DNA of 64,000 nt from an uncultured Actinomycetes bacterium (GCA_937926105.1 CALANS010000064.1:26057-90056), one strand, 5' to 3'; positions 14,913 to 24,367 are shown, counted from the first letter of the stretch. Notes: generated by a model not told the origin, from the letters alone. A program made the numbers and translations.

Positions 14913-16667
14913 ATGAACCCGTCGACGGCGCAGGCCACCGTGCTGGTGGACGAGCTGATCGCGTGTGGCGTGACCGACGCCGTGCTATGTCCCGGCTCGC
15001 GCAATGCGCCGCTGTCGATGGCGCTGCATGCCGCCGACTCGGCCGGTCGGCTCCGGCTGCACGTGCGCATCGACGAACGCACTGCCGGGTTCCTGGCGTT
15101 GGGCCTGGCACGTGGATCCGGCCGCCCGGTGCCCGTCGCGACCACGTCCGGCTCCGCGGTGGCCAACCTGCACCCGGCGGTGCTGGAGGCACACCACGGC
15201 CGGGTACCGCTGATCGTGCTGTCCGCTGACCGGCCGCCGCAGCTGCATGACGTGGGCGCCAACCAGACCGTCGACCAGCGGTCGGTCTTCGGCTCCGGCG
15301 TACTGCGACTGTGGCACGAGTTCGCGGTTCCGGCGTTGGCGCCCGGGCAGAACGCACACTGGAGATCGATGGTCTGCCGGGCGGTTGCCGCGGCCGCCGG
15401 AACCCATACCGGACGCGCCGCGCTGCCGGGACCCGCACAGCTGAACATCCCACTGGCTGAGCCGCTGCTGCCCGACGCCGGTGGGGACACCGTGATCCTG
15501 TCCGGTATCGAATGGCCGGAGCCGCTGACCGGCCGCAATGGTCCCTGGACCAGGATCGGGGAGAGCGCCGAGCCGGGCGACGAAGGGTGGTCGGGCTCGG
15601 TCGTCCAAGGCCCGCAGCGCGCCGAGCGCTGCCTGTTCGTGGCGGACTTCGGGAGCGGCCTCGCGTCCGGTATCGCCAGCGCTGGGCACCCGGTGATCGC
15701 CGAGGCCGGTGGACTGGGCGGTGCCGAGGTGCTGGCTAGCGGCATACACCTGTTGGCGGACAAAGACTTTATGTGCGCACACCGGCCCGATCGAGTGATC
15801 GCGCTCGGTCGGCCCACGCTGTTTCGAGCGGTGACGGCGCTGCTGGCCGACCCTTCGATCCCGGTGGATGTGGTGGCGCCGCTGACTGACTATCCGGATC
15901 CATCCGGCACCGCTCGGACGGTCGCCGGCTGGCTTGGGCCGATTTCCGATCCGGCAGACCCGGATTGGCTGAACTCCTGGCGCGCCGCCGACGCCGCGGC
16001 CAGAGCCGCAGTCCGGTCGGCGCTGGCAGGCCGGGACATCGACTCCTCACCGGTACTGGCTCGCACCCTGGCCGCCGCGCTCCCGGACGGCGCCACCCTG
16101 GTGGTCGGCTCCTCTCAGCCGCCGCGGGATCTCGGCCGGTTCGCGGAGCCACGGGACGGCGTGCGGGTCGTCGCCAACCGCGGGGTGGCCGGCATCGACG
16201 GCACGATCTCCTCGGCGGTCGGTACCGCACTGGCGGCCCAGAATGGTCGGCAGCCCGACGGCACCGGCCGGACCGTCGCGCTGCTCGGCGATCTGACCTT
16301 CCTGCACGACCTGACCGGGCTGGCGATCGGCCCGCACGAGCCGCGACCCGACCTGACCATCGTGGTCGCCAACAACGACGGGGGCGGCATCTTCACCACC
16401 CTGGAACCGGGGGACCCTGCGCATTCCCGGGCGTTCGAGCGCGTCTTCGGGACTCCGGTCGGCGCCGAGCTCGCGCCGATCGCGCGTGGGCTCGGGGTCG
16501 ACCATGTGCTCGTTCGAACGGCAGACGAACTCGCGGAGGCGGTGCGACATTCCACGGGTGGGATCCGGGTGGTCGAGGTGCCGGTGATCCGCACCGACCT
16601 GCGGGAACTGCTGCAGGCGGTGACGATGGCGGTGAACGCCGCGCTCGCGGACCTGCGTGGCGACTGA
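14913..16667 (+). CDS. menD: SEPHCHC synthase (menaquinone biosynthesis protein MenD)
   Basis: 584 residues, thiamine-diphosphate enzyme joining isochorismate and 2-oxoglutarate to SEPHCHC, the committed step. Expected motifs are visible: VLCPGSRNAPLS at the N-terminus, the cofactor-activating Glu in RIDERTAGFLALGLARGSG, GSSQPPRDLGRF, ANRGVAGIDGTISSAVG, and the metal/ThDP loop GDLTFLHDLTGL ending NNDGGGIF. The ATG at 14913 matches the usual MenD start (STAQATVLVDELIACGV). It runs divergently from the PadR cassette and convergently with the HNH gene, 13 bases between stops. Confidence 0.95.
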   Translation: MNPSTAQATVLVDELIACGVTDAVLCPGSRNAPLSMALHAADSAGRLRLHVRIDERTAGFLALGLARGSGRPVPVATTSGSAVANLHPAVLEAHHGRVPLIVLSADRPPQLHDVGANQTVDQRSVFGSGVLRLWHEFAVPALAPGQNAHWRSMVCRAVAAAAGTHTGRAALPGPAQLNIPLAEPLLPDAGGDTVILSGIEWPEPLTGRNGPWTRIGESAEPGDEGWSGSVVQGPQRAERCLFVADFGSGLASGIASAGHPVIAEAGGLGGAEVLASGIHLLADKDFMCAHRPDRVIALGRPTLFRAVTALLADPSIPVDVVAPLTDYPDPSGTARTVAGWLGPISDPADPDWLNSWRAADAAARAAVRSALAGRDIDSSPVLARTLAAALPDGATLVVGSSQPPRDLGRFAEPRDGVRVVANRGVAGIDGTISSAVGTALAAQNGRQPDGTGRTVALLGDLTFLHDLTGLAIGPHEPRPDLTIVVANNDGGGIFTTLEPGDPAHSRAFERVFGTPVGAELAPIARGLGVDHVLVRTADELAEAVRHSTGGIRVVEVPVIRTDLRELLQAVTMAVNAALADLRGD

Positions 16668-16680
16668 GCGGTTCCGGGCC

Positions 16681-18456
16681 TCATGCGGCCGCCCGGCCTG
16701 TGTCGTGGTCGGCTCCGCCGCCGGGTGAGGGCTGGAACAGTACTCCGACGGCGTCGGCGAGGCTGAACTTCTCACCCGCCCACAGCGGGCGGATCGCGAC
16801 CGCTTCCGGATCATGCCAACCCGCGGATCCGTCGAGCCCATGCCAGAGAATCCATTCGTCATGCTTCCATCCCGGCGCGCCGGAGGGCAGTCGGTCGCCC
16901 CGCAGCGGGTCGCCCTCGCGAGTGGTGAAATGCCAATGCGGGGCTCCGGCTACCGAGTCCGTGGCGTAGCCGATCACGACGCCGCCCTCGTGGCAGGCCA
17001 TGTGATGAAACCTGCAGAGCAGGATCAGGTTGTCGGGATCGGTGCGGCCGCCGTGCATCCAATGCCGAACATGGTGTGCCTCAAGGTGTGAGATGCGAGT
17101 GCAGGACGGAAACTGGCAGCCGCCGTCCCGGATGGCCAGCAATCGGCGCTGCGCGGCGGACACCGTTCGTCTGCGGCGGCCGTGAGCGAGCACGACGCCA
17201 CCCTCACCGCGGATGATGCCGAGAATGCCGGCGTTGCAAGCGAGTCGAGCGGCCGTCTGCGTCGCGATCCCTGCCACCCCCGCGACCTGGCAGCAGTCGG
17301 CCGGAATCGCCGACCGGTCGAGGGTCACCGACGCCGACCGGTGTGCTGGTGCTGGTGCGTTCCTTGTTGCACCGCTGTCGGCGTTCCCGCGGGAACGCTT
17401 GGTGCTGGGGTTGTTGGTGCTGGGCTGTGAGTTGGGCTCGCTCAACAGGTGCTCGGCGTTGACATGAATGACCACCGTCGTGCGGTCTTCACCGGATCGA
17501 TCCTGTGGAGCGGCAGACAAATACCCGCGAGCCCACTGCAGCAACATGTCGGCCGGATCGACCGGCGCCGGAGCCGGTTCGGGAGCGGATTCATGGGTCT
17601 CAACCACCGTGCCGTTGTGATCGCCGTATCGGGTGGCATGCTCTGCACCGGGCCGGTTCCCGGTGGGATCGTCACCGCCGTCGTTGCTTTGGTCCCTTGT
17701 GTCCTGGTCGCTCGTGCTGCAGTCGCCTGCTCTGCTGCCGGGATCCCGCCCGGACAGCCTGATCAGGTCGTCCCTGGCCGCCTCCAACGCGGCGATCACG
17801 GCCGCGCCCTCCTCTGCGGGTAACCGTGCCGACAGCACCACACTGCCGTCGTCGTCGACCCTCCACATGGCACGGCGCCGCTGTTCCTGGCCGGCCCTGG
17901 CGCCGTCGGACTGCCGGAACCCGCGCACCGTGCGCGCGAGCTGCGACGCGGTCGCGGTCCTGGCCAGCTCCACCAAGGTGGCCTCGTCGACCCGGTCCAC
18001 GACGCGGGTGATCTCGCGGATCTTGGCGTACGACAGCCGCCCGGCGGCCATCTCGGCAGAGACCAGCGGCAGATCCTGCAAGGCGTGTGCCACCCGCACA
18101 TGCTCGCGCGCGGTACCTGTTGCCATGGAGCAGGTCCAGGCAATCCAGTGGGCACACGACCTGATTCCCACGCCGGCCCAGCCTTCCCGCCGGTCAAATT
18201 CGGCGATCAGCTGTAGCCAGTGGAAGGTCGCCTGCGCCATCCGGGTGGCCAGGGCACAAATCCGCGCCCCCAGCACATCGACCGGCAGATCGTGATCGGC
18301 GGCTGCCCAGTCGACACCAGCGGGACCGACTTGTACGGCCCGCAGCGCGCCCGCCGCTCGTCGACGGGTACGCGCCCGACCGACGGAATCGCTGCCTTCC
18401 GGCTCGCTCGGTTCTCGCAGATCGTCTACGGACCTCGCCGTTACTCCGTCGCTCAT
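16681..18456 (-). CDS. DUF222 / HNH endonuclease-like protein (13E12 repeat family)
   Basis: 591 residues. The N-terminal DUF222 domain (RMAQATFHWLQLIAEFDRR, AREHVRVAHALQDLP, ARTVRGFRQSDG) is joined by a long Ser/Asn/Pro/Thr-rich linker (about 255-400) to a C-terminal HNH module with CQFPSC, HLEAHHVRHW and DNLILLCRFHH (about 455-485). Such proteins are multi-copy and mobile-like in actinobacteria (the mycobacterial 13E12/REP proteins); their biological role is unclear. GAGGAGG precedes the ATG at good spacing. It interrupts the men region between menD and menF, and a perfect 18-bp palindrome lies in its linker. Confidence 0.88.
   Translation of the reverse strand: MSDGVTARSVDDLREPSEPEGSDSVGRARTRRRAAGALRAVQVGPAGVDWAAADHDLPVDVLGARICALATRMAQATFHWLQLIAEFDRREGWAGVGIRSCAHWIAWTCSMATGTAREHVRVAHALQDLPLVSAEMAAGRLSYAKIREITRVVDRVDEATLVELARTATASQLARTVRGFRQSDGARAGQEQRRRAMWRVDDDGSVVLSARLPAEEGAAVIAALEAARDDLIRLSGRDPGSRAGDCSTSDQDTRDQSNDGGDDPTGNRPGAEHATRYGDHNGTVVETHESAPEPAPAPVDPADMLLQWARGYLSAAPQDRSGEDRTTVVIHVNAEHLLSEPNSQPSTNNPSTKRSRGNADSGATRNAPAPAHRSASVTLDRSAIPADCCQVAGVAGIATQTAARLACNAGILGIIRGEGGVVLAHGRRRRTVSAAQRRLLAIRDGGCQFPSCTRISHLEAHHVRHWMHGGRTDPDNLILLCRFHHMACHEGGVVIGYATDSVAGAPHWHFTTREGDPLRGDRLPSGAPGWKHDEWILWHGLDGSAGWHDPEAVAIRPLWAGEKFSLADAVGVLFQPSPGGGADHDTGRAAA
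17381..17398. repeat. 18-bp perfect palindrome inside the HNH gene
   Basis: GCGTTCCCGCGGGAACGC reads the same on both strands. Its inner 16 bases recur at 18618-18633, just upstream of the same gene. Confidence 0.7.
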
Positions 18457-18708
18457 CCGAACCTCCTCGTACGCATGTCTTGATAACTAGCACGGTATCG
18501 GGAGGGTCTGACACTGCTGGTCGTCAGCGGAGGCCGCACTCGGGATCCGTATACCCCGTTGCTCGAGCCATCCCGGAGGGCCTCGAAGCAACTACCCGCC
18601 CGGTATGCCCGAAAGGCCGTTCCCGCGGGAACGTCCCGCGGCGGCGCTTGGCGTTCGCTGGACCCGAGGCCCGCCCGCCGGTGAGTTGCCGGGCGTGGGC
18701 CTATCGGC
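18457..18708. other. Intergenic gap upstream of the HNH gene
   Basis: About 250 bp without a supported gene, lying upstream of the HNH gene and downstream of menF. It holds the palindrome at 18618-18633 and no other clear signal. Confidence 0.5.
18618..18633. repeat. Second copy of the 16-bp palindrome
   Basis: CGTTCCCGCGGGAACG, perfectly palindromic and identical to the core of the copy at 17381-17398. It lies about 160 bp upstream of the HNH start. Confidence 0.7.
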
Positions 18709-19947
18709 TCAGCCCTCCAGGGCGTCCCGTACCGGCACCATCTTGATCTGCGCCTCGCGCGCCTCGGTTGCCGGATCGGAGTCGGCGACGATGCCGCAGC
18801 CGGCCATCAGGCGTACCGAGGTGCCGGAGACCTCCGCGCAGCGCAGCGCGATTGCGAATTCCCCGTCACCGCGGGAATCCAGCCAGCCCACCGGCGCCGC
18901 GTAGCGCCCGCGGGCGTCCGGCTCCAGTTCCGCGATCATCCGCAGCGCTACATCGGTGGGTGTGCCGCCCACAGCCGCGGTCGGGTGCAGCAGCGCCGCC
19001 AGTTCCAGGACGGAGGGGACATCCCGGTCTGGCGCCAGGGTGCCGCTGATGTCGGTCGCCAGGTGGGTCAGGTTGGCCAGGCCGAGCGCGCTCGGGCGGG
19101 CGGGCACGTCCAGCGCGTCCGTCACCGCCTTCAGCGCGTCGGCCACCGACTGCACCGCGAACGCATGCTCGCCGAGGTCCTTGGCGCTGGCCAACAGGTG
19201 CGCCGCCACCCGCGGTGGGGTGTCGTCGCCGGTCGCATCCGGCCAGGCTGTCCCGGCTAGCACCCGGGAGGTCACCGCCAGGCCGCGGCGCCGGATCAGC
19301 ATCTCCGGGCTGGCACCCACCAGGCCGCCCACCGCGAAGGCCGCACAACTGGGGTACCGGCGGGCCAGCCGGGCCAGCAGGTACCGCTCATCCACCGGAT
19401 GCTGGGTCGTCGCCTGCAGCCCGTGCGCCAGCACCACCTTGGCAGCCTCGCCGGCCCGGATCCGGTCGATGGCCCGAGCCACGGCCGCGGTGAACCCGGT
19501 CGCGGAGAGTGCCGCGTCGCCATAGCGCACCTGACCGGGCGCCGTCACCGCCGAGGGGTCGCGCAACGCCGGGCGCTCGCCGATGATGGTGACGAACGAG
19601 ACGCCGTCCACCCGGCCCAGCACCGTCTGGGGTATGACAGCCACCGATGGGTCGTCCGGTGAGAATCCGAGTGAGACGAAGCACACCGGCCCACTGCCGG
19701 GCGCCTGGATATCGTCGGCCACCACGATCTGCTCCAGCTGCCAGGCGTACCAGCGGGCGATCTGCTCGGCGGCGTCCGGGGCGGTGACGGTGATCGTCGC
19801 GTGCTGCCCCCAGCCGACCAGGCCGGCACCGCCCTGGACGAAGCACAGCGCGCCGGTGGCTCTCGGCAGCGCGGCGATCAGGTCGTCGCCCGCCGGCGTG
19901 GCACGGGTGGCGCAGCGGGTGATCACCGACGCGGGGGAGGCGGACAC
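18709..19947 (-). CDS. menF: Isochorismate synthase
   Basis: 412 residues of the chorismate-binding family; it converts chorismate to isochorismate, the first step to menaquinone. Conserved pieces include KVVLAHGLQAT, GASPEMLIRR, LAGTAWPDATGDD (usually LAGT in this family), DLGEHAFAVQSV, HPTAAVGGTPTDVAL, and the C-terminal FAIALRCAEVSG with MAGCGIVADSDPATE. A siderophore isochorismate synthase (EntC/DhbC) would look alike, but the context favours menaquinone. GTG 19947 is taken as the start because the open frame upstream overlaps the divergent menG. The 112-bp gap to menG must hold both promoters. Confidence 0.88.
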   Translation of the reverse strand: MSASPASVITRCATRATPAGDDLIAALPRATGALCFVQGGAGLVGWGQHATITVTAPDAAEQIARWYAWQLEQIVVADDIQAPGSGPVCFVSLGFSPDDPSVAVIPQTVLGRVDGVSFVTIIGERPALRDPSAVTAPGQVRYGDAALSATGFTAAVARAIDRIRAGEAAKVVLAHGLQATTQHPVDERYLLARLARRYPSCAAFAVGGLVGASPEMLIRRRGLAVTSRVLAGTAWPDATGDDTPPRVAAHLLASAKDLGEHAFAVQSVADALKAVTDALDVPARPSALGLANLTHLATDISGTLAPDRDVPSVLELAALLHPTAAVGGTPTDVALRMIAELEPDARGRYAAPVGWLDSRGDGEFAIALRCAEVSGTSVRLMAGCGIVADSDPATEAREAQIKMVPVRDALEG

Positions 19948-20059
19948 GACGCCCAAGAATAGTCGTGCCGCTCGGGGGCAGCGTCTCGGCCGCCCTCGTG
20001 TGCCGGCGATCGGTGCGTAGGGATCCGATGCCGGCGTGCCGGTTACTAGGCTGCTGGAC

Positions 20060-20755
20060 ATGGGACGGGCGGACCTGACGAAGAACCCGCGGCAGGTGGC
20101 CGCGATGTTCGACGATGTCGCCGGCCGCTACGACCGCACCAATACGTTGCTCTCGCTCGGGCAGGATCGCCGCTGGCGCCGCCATGTGGTGCGGGCGCTC
20201 CGGCCAGTCCCGGGCGAGCGCATCCTGGACGTCGCCGCCGGCACGGCGGTGTCCACCCGGGAACTGGCCAGTACCGGCGCGTGGTGCGTCGCGGCCGACT
20301 TCTCGCTGGGCATGCTGGCCGCCGGGGCCGACCGGGGCGTGCCGCGGGTCGCCGCCGATGCCATGGCGCTGCCGTTCGGGGACGGCAGTTTCGACTCGGT
20401 GACGATCGCGTTCGGGCTGCGCAACGTGGTGGATCCGGACGCGGCGCTGGCCGAGTTCGCCCGCGTCACCAAGCCGGGGGGGCAACTGCTGGTCTGCGAG
20501 TTCTCCCGGCCGCAGCTCGCTCCGCTGCGGTGGGGCTACCGCTGGTACCTGGCGCACGTGCTGCCGCGCATCGCCCGGCGGTTCTCGTCCAGTCCCGATG
20601 CCTACACGTATCTCACCGAGTCGATCGCCGCCTGGCCGGACCAGCGCGCCCTGGCCGCCCGGATCGCGCGGGCTGGGTGGGCCGAGGTGGCCTGGCGCAA
20701 CATGACCTTCGGGGTGGTGGCCCTGCACCACGCGGTTCGTGAGTCGACGCCGTAG
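20060..20755 (+). CDS. menG: Demethylmenaquinone methyltransferase
   Basis: 231 residues of the UbiE/MenG family; the last ring step, methylating demethylmenaquinone with SAM. Signature strings are present: [23 protein letters not shown] motif [37 protein letters not shown] (residues split across the family's motif II) and LLVCEFSRP. The usual LAAGTGTS is AAGTAVST here, a mild change. ATG 20060 is chosen over an upstream frame start at 20036 because the conserved N-terminus begins here. Divergent from menF. Confidence 0.92.
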   Translation: MGRADLTKNPRQVAAMFDDVAGRYDRTNTLLSLGQDRRWRRHVVRALRPVPGERILDVAAGTAVSTRELASTGAWCVAADFSLGMLAAGADRGVPRVAADAMALPFGDGSFDSVTIAFGLRNVVDPDAALAEFARVTKPGGQLLVCEFSRPQLAPLRWGYRWYLAHVLPRIARRFSSSPDAYTYLTESIAAWPDQRALAARIARAGWAEVAWRNMTFGVVALHHAVRESTP

Positions 20756-20984
20756 CGAGGCTGGACCGTCGCCACGAAGTGGCAGGTCCGGTGAGCGGAA
20801 GCTGGTAGTCCCAGTGCGAACAATCCGGCACCGTCTGGCAGCGGTTCGGAGCCGCACCGCAATGCGGTTAGGAACTCGGCGGCCATCATGCCTAGACTGC
20901 CCAGTAAGGACTTCGTGAAGAGTTTCACAAGCACCCTGCACCGCGTCCCGACCTGATACTCCGGCAGGAGATGAACGCCTCGCC
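20756..20984 (+). promoter_or_regulatory. Upstream region of menJ and the nuo block
   Basis: A 229-bp gap. CTTCGTGAA (20910-20918) can pair with TTCACAAG (20922-20929), an 8-bp stem with one bulged C, which could be an operator or small leader hairpin. No gene is supported here. Confidence 0.35.
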
Positions 20985-22274
20985 ATGACCGTCATGGACC
21001 AGCGCGATGGCACCCGTAGCGCCCAGGTGATCGTGGTGGGTGCCGGCCCCGCGGGATCCACCGCGGCCACCTACTTGGCCCGGGCCGGGGTGGACGTCCT
21101 GCTGCTGGAGAAGACCAGCTTCCCGCGGGACAAGGTGTGCGGTGACGGGCTCACCCCGCGGGGCGTCAAACAGGTGCTGGCGCTCGGTGTCGACGTCTCC
21201 GGCGACGACTGGGTGCGCAACCGGGGGCTACGCGTCATCGGCGGCGGCACCACCCTGGAACTGCCCTGGCCCACCCTGGCCGACTTTCCGGACTTTGGGC
21301 TGGTGCGCCCCCGCCGCGACTTCGACGACATGCTGGCCACACTGGCCGTCAAGGCCGGGGCTCGGCTCCAGCAGGGCGTCACCGTCACCGCCCCCCTCGT
21401 CGACGATCGCACCGGGCGCGTCACCGGCGTGCGGGCCCGCACCGCCGACGGCCCCGTCACCTTCCACGCACCGCTGGTGCTCGGCGCCGACGGCGTCTCC
21501 GCCCGGATGGCCACCGCCCTGAACATCCGACGCCGTGACGACCGGCCGTTGGGCGTGGCGGTGCGCCGCTATTACCGCAGCGAGGCGCGCACCCACGACG
21601 ACCACCTCGAGTCGCACCTGGAGCTATGGGACCGCACCGACCCGGCCAGCCCGAAGCTGCTGCCTGGTTACGGCTGGATCTTCGGCCTGGGCGACGGCAC
21701 GGTCAACGTGGGGCTGGGCATGCTGTCCACCTCCAAGGCGTTCCGCAACACCGACTACCGGGCGCTGCTGCGCACCTGGCTGGACGGCACCCCGGCGGAA
21801 TGGGGGCTGCGCGAGTGCAACGCCGACGGGCCGGTGGGCGGCGCCGCGCTGCCGATGGGTTTCAACCGCAGCCCGCACTACCGGGACGGGCTGCTGCTGC
21901 TCGGTGACGCGGGCGGCATGGTGAACCCGTTCAACGGCGAGGGCATCGCCTACGCCATGGAGTCGGCGGCGATCGCCTCCGAGGTAGTGCTGCAGGCGCT
22001 GGGGCGGCCGGATGGCTCCTCCCGCGAGGCCGCACTGGCCGGTTACGTCACCGCCATGCAGCAGCACCTGGGCGCCTACTACCGGCTCGGCGGGCTGTTC
22101 TCCGTGCTGATCGGCAAGCCCGCCGTGATGAAATACGCGACTCGGCTCGGCCTGCCCCGCAAGCACCTGATGTACCTGGTGCTCAAGACGCTGGCCGGGC
22201 TGTACGACGCCCGCCGCGGCGACTGGGCGGACCACGTGGTGCGGGTGCTGACCTCGGTGGTGCGCAGTGCCTGA
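20985..22274 (+). CDS. menJ: Menaquinone beta-isoprenyl / geranylgeranyl reductase
   Basis: 429 residues, FAD-dependent GG-reductase family. In mycobacteria MenJ saturates one double bond of the menaquinone tail. The N-terminal dinucleotide fold is VIVVGAGPAGSTAATYLARAG (about 15-35; central residues GAGPAGS), followed by FPRDKVCGDGLTPRG and the later FAD motif LLLLGDAGGMVNPFNGEGIA. The location immediately before nuoA agrees with a role in the menaquinone used by complex I, a common actinobacterial arrangement. The ATG start is preceded by GGCAGGAG. Other GG reductases act on archaeal-type lipids or chlorophyll, unlikely here. Confidence 0.87.
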   Translation: MTVMDQRDGTRSAQVIVVGAGPAGSTAATYLARAGVDVLLLEKTSFPRDKVCGDGLTPRGVKQVLALGVDVSGDDWVRNRGLRVIGGGTTLELPWPTLADFPDFGLVRPRRDFDDMLATLAVKAGARLQQGVTVTAPLVDDRTGRVTGVRARTADGPVTFHAPLVLGADGVSARMATALNIRRRDDRPLGVAVRRYYRSEARTHDDHLESHLELWDRTDPASPKLLPGYGWIFGLGDGTVNVGLGMLSTSKAFRNTDYRALLRTWLDGTPAEWGLRECNADGPVGGAALPMGFNRSPHYRDGLLLLGDAGGMVNPFNGEGIAYAMESAAIASEVVLQALGRPDGSSREAALAGYVTAMQQHLGAYYRLGGLFSVLIGKPAVMKYATRLGLPRKHLMYLVLKTLAGLYDARRGDWADHVVRVLTSVVRSA

Positions 22275-22325
22275 TCGCGGCGCGGCGCACTACGCCGCCG
22301 GGGACACCGTGGCAGCCGCGGGGCT

Positions 22326-22400
22326 GGCCAGGTTGGGGCAGGCCAGGTTGGGGAAGGCCAGGTTGGGGCAGGCCAGGTTGGGGCAGGCCAGGTTAGGTAA
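22326..22400. repeat. 15-bp minisatellite, five units
   Basis: Five contiguous 15-bp units beginning GGCCAGGTTGGGGCA at 22326, 22341, 22356, 22371 and 22386. Units 1, 3 and 4 are identical, unit 2 has one change, and unit 5 is GGCCAGGTTAGGTAA. It lies between menJ and nuoA. The number of copies is likely variable between strains. Confidence 0.9.
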
Positions 22401-22411
22401 GCCTCATCCAG
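22393..22411. promoter_or_regulatory. Possible DtxR/IdeR iron box upstream of nuoA
   Basis: TTAGGTAAGCCTCATCCAG matches the 19-bp IdeR consensus (TWAGGTWAGSCTWACCTWA) at about 15 of 19 positions; the left 12 bases match completely and the right half is poor. It lies about 120 bp before the nuoA start. Iron control of the iron-sulfur-rich complex I is a reasonable inference but is untested. Confidence 0.4.
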
Positions 22412-22532
22412 CGCGGGTGCGACCCGCCGATATAGGGTGCGGCTGCTGTTCCGGATCGAGAAAGTTCGGTGTGGTGCGGTGCCGGGCTGCGGCGCGCACG
22501 CCCGGTCGGTCGCGGGGAAGGGAGACCTGGCG

Positions 22533-22907
22533 ATGACGATCCTGACGGAATATCTGCCGATCCTCATCCTGCTGGTGGTGGCCGGTGGCTTCGTGGTCAC
22601 CTCGGCCACCGTGGTGACCGATCTGTTCGGGCCGCGCCGGTTCAACAGGGCCAAGCTGGACGCCTACGAGTGCGGGATCGAACCCACCCCGCTGCCGGCC
22701 GGGACGGCGGGGCGGTTCCCGATCAAGTACTACATCACGGCGATGCTGTTCATCGTCTTCGACATCGAGATCATCTTCCTGTACCCGTGGGCGCAGTCCG
22801 CCGAGGCGCTGGCGATCTTCGGGCTGGTTGAGATGGCGATCTTCATCGTGACGGTGTTCGCCGCCTACGCCTACGTGTGGCGTCGCGGCGGCCTGGACTG
22901 GGACTGA
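22533..22907 (+). CDS. nuoA: NADH-quinone oxidoreductase subunit A
   Basis: 124 residues, three transmembrane helices. NuoA is a small subunit at the junction of the peripheral and membrane arms of complex I. The family core KLDAYECGIEP and the RFPIKYYITAMLFIVFDIE segment with LYPWA are intact. AAGGGAGA lies 8 nt before the ATG at 22533; the longer upstream open frame covers the minisatellite and is not coding. It opens the 14-gene nuo operon. Confidence 0.95.
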   Translation: MTILTEYLPILILLVVAGGFVVTSATVVTDLFGPRRFNRAKLDAYECGIEPTPLPAGTAGRFPIKYYITAMLFIVFDIEIIFLYPWAQSAEALAIFGLVEMAIFIVTVFAAYAYVWRRGGLDWD

Positions 22908-22979
22908 CAGCACCGGACCGGTGAGTCGGGTGCACGGCGCCCGGATCCAGCAGGAGAGCGCAGGAGAAAGGAGAACGAC

Positions 22980-23564
22980 ATGGCGTTGGAAGAGAAGCTG
23001 CCCAACGGAATTCTGCTGGCCAGCCTGGAAAAGCTGGTCAACTGGACCCGCAAGGCCTCGCTGTGGCCCGCCACGTTCGGTCTGGCCTGCTGCGCCATCG
23101 AGATGATGACCACCGGGGCTCCCCGGTACGACCTGGGCCGGTTCGGCATGGAGGTGTTCCGGGCCTCGCCGCGGCAGGCCGACCTGATGATCGTCGCCGG
23201 CCGGGTGAGCCAGAAGATGGCCCCGGTGCTGCGGCAGATCTACGACCAGATGCCCGAGCCCAAGTGGGTGCTGTCGATGGGGGTGTGTGCCTCCTCCGGC
23301 GGCATGTTCAACAACTACGCCATCGTGCAGGGCGTGGACCACGTGGTGCCGGTCGACATGTACCTGCCGGGCTGCCCGCCGCGCCCGGAGATGCTCATCG
23401 ACGCGATCCTCAAGCTGCACGCCAAGATCATGGACGAGCCGATGGGCCCGGCCCGCGCCGCCGAGAAGCTGGGCGAGCGCACGGAACTGGTGGCGTCCTC
23501 GGTGAAGTACTCGCGCGGCACGCGTGCGTACCCGGTCGGCACGCCGGAGGTGAACAAGCTGTGA
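22980..23564 (+). CDS. nuoB: NADH-quinone oxidoreductase subunit B
   Basis: 194 residues. NuoB carries iron-sulfur cluster N2, the last before quinone. The four ligands are present: tandem C37-C38 in [11 protein letters not shown]103 in [10 protein letters not shown] and C132 in LPGCPPRPE. The ATG follows GGAGAA. The stop overlaps the GTG of nuoC by 4 bases. Confidence 0.97.
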   Translation: MALEEKLPNGILLASLEKLVNWTRKASLWPATFGLACCAIEMMTTGAPRYDLGRFGMEVFRASPRQADLMIVAGRVSQKMAPVLRQIYDQMPEPKWVLSMGVCASSGGMFNNYAIVQGVDHVVPVDMYLPGCPPRPEMLIDAILKLHAKIMDEPMGPARAAEKLGERTELVASSVKYSRGTRAYPVGTPEVNKL

Positions 23565-24367
23565 GCGACGCCGACAAGGACCTTCCGGCCACCGCGCCCG
23601 GCAAGCCCGCCGCCCAGCCGTCGACCGGGCAGACCGAGCAGGCGGCCCCGGCCGCTCCGACCCCGGCAGTGCGTGAGACGGCGGCCGTCCCCGCCGAGCG
23701 CGAGGCGGCGCCGCCGACCGGCACCGAGCGGCACGGCATGTTCATGACGCACGGCACCGGCGACACGTCCGGCTACGGCGGGCTGATCCGTGAACCCGCC
23801 GTGCCGCCGCGCGCCGAGCGGCCCTACGGGGGCTACTTCGACGAGGTCGCCGACGCGCTGGCTGCGGCGATGGCCGAGCGGCAGATCCCGGAGTCGGCGA
23901 TCGAGCAGATCACCGTGGCGCACGGCGAGATGACCGTCTACGTGGCCCGCGAGCACCTGGTGTCGCTGCTGCAGACCTGCCGTGACGACGCGTCGCTGCG
24001 CTTCGAGCTGGCCAGCTCCGTCTCCGGGGTGGACTACGGCGAGGGCGTGTCCCGCCGGCTGCACGTGGTCTACGACCTGTTGTCGATGACCTACCGCCGC
24101 CGGATCCGGCTGGAGGTGTGCGTCGACGTCACCGACGCCACGGTGCCGTCTGCGGTGGCCGTCTACCCGACGGCGGACTGGCATGAGCGGGAGGTGTGGG
24201 ACATGTTCGGCGTGGTCTTCGCCGGCCATCCCGGCCTCACCCGGATCCTGATGCCGGACGACTGGATCGGCCACCCGCAGCGCAAGGACTATCCGCTCGG
24301 CGGGATCCCGGTCGAATACAAGGATGCCGAGGTCGCCAGCCCCGATCAGCGGAGGGCGTACACATGA
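23561..24367 (+). CDS. nuoC: NADH-quinone oxidoreductase subunit C
   Basis: 268 residues. The first 60 are an Ala/Pro/Thr/Glu-rich low-complexity extension, as often in actinobacterial NuoC. The conserved 30-kDa subunit domain follows, with [22 protein letters not shown] and the C-terminal [19 protein letters not shown] (key string [11 protein letters not shown]). It helps form the quinone-site arm with NuoD. The GTG start overlaps nuoB and its stop overlaps the ATG of nuoD (ATGA), showing tight coupling. Confidence 0.95.
   Translation: MSDADKDLPATAPGKPAAQPSTGQTEQAAPAAPTPAVRETAAVPAEREAAPPTGTERHGMFMTHGTGDTSGYGGLIREPAVPPRAERPYGGYFDEVADALAAAMAERQIPESAIEQITVAHGEMTVYVAREHLVSLLQTCRDDASLRFELASSVSGVDYGEGVSRRLHVVYDLLSMTYRRRIRLEVCVDVTDATVPSAVAVYPTADWHEREVWDMFGVVFAGHPGLTRILMPDDWIGHPQRKDYPLGGIPVEYKDAEVASPDQRRAYT

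Noticed and set aside
22326..22400. CRISPR-like array
   Set aside because: The units are 15 bp and contiguous with no spacers; no cas genes are present in the window.
22267..22536. Small ORF with five-residue repeats (ARLGQ-like) across the minisatellite
   Set aside because: The periodicity comes from the 15-bp DNA repeat; no ribosome site and no conserved ends, and it overlaps the nuoA upstream region.
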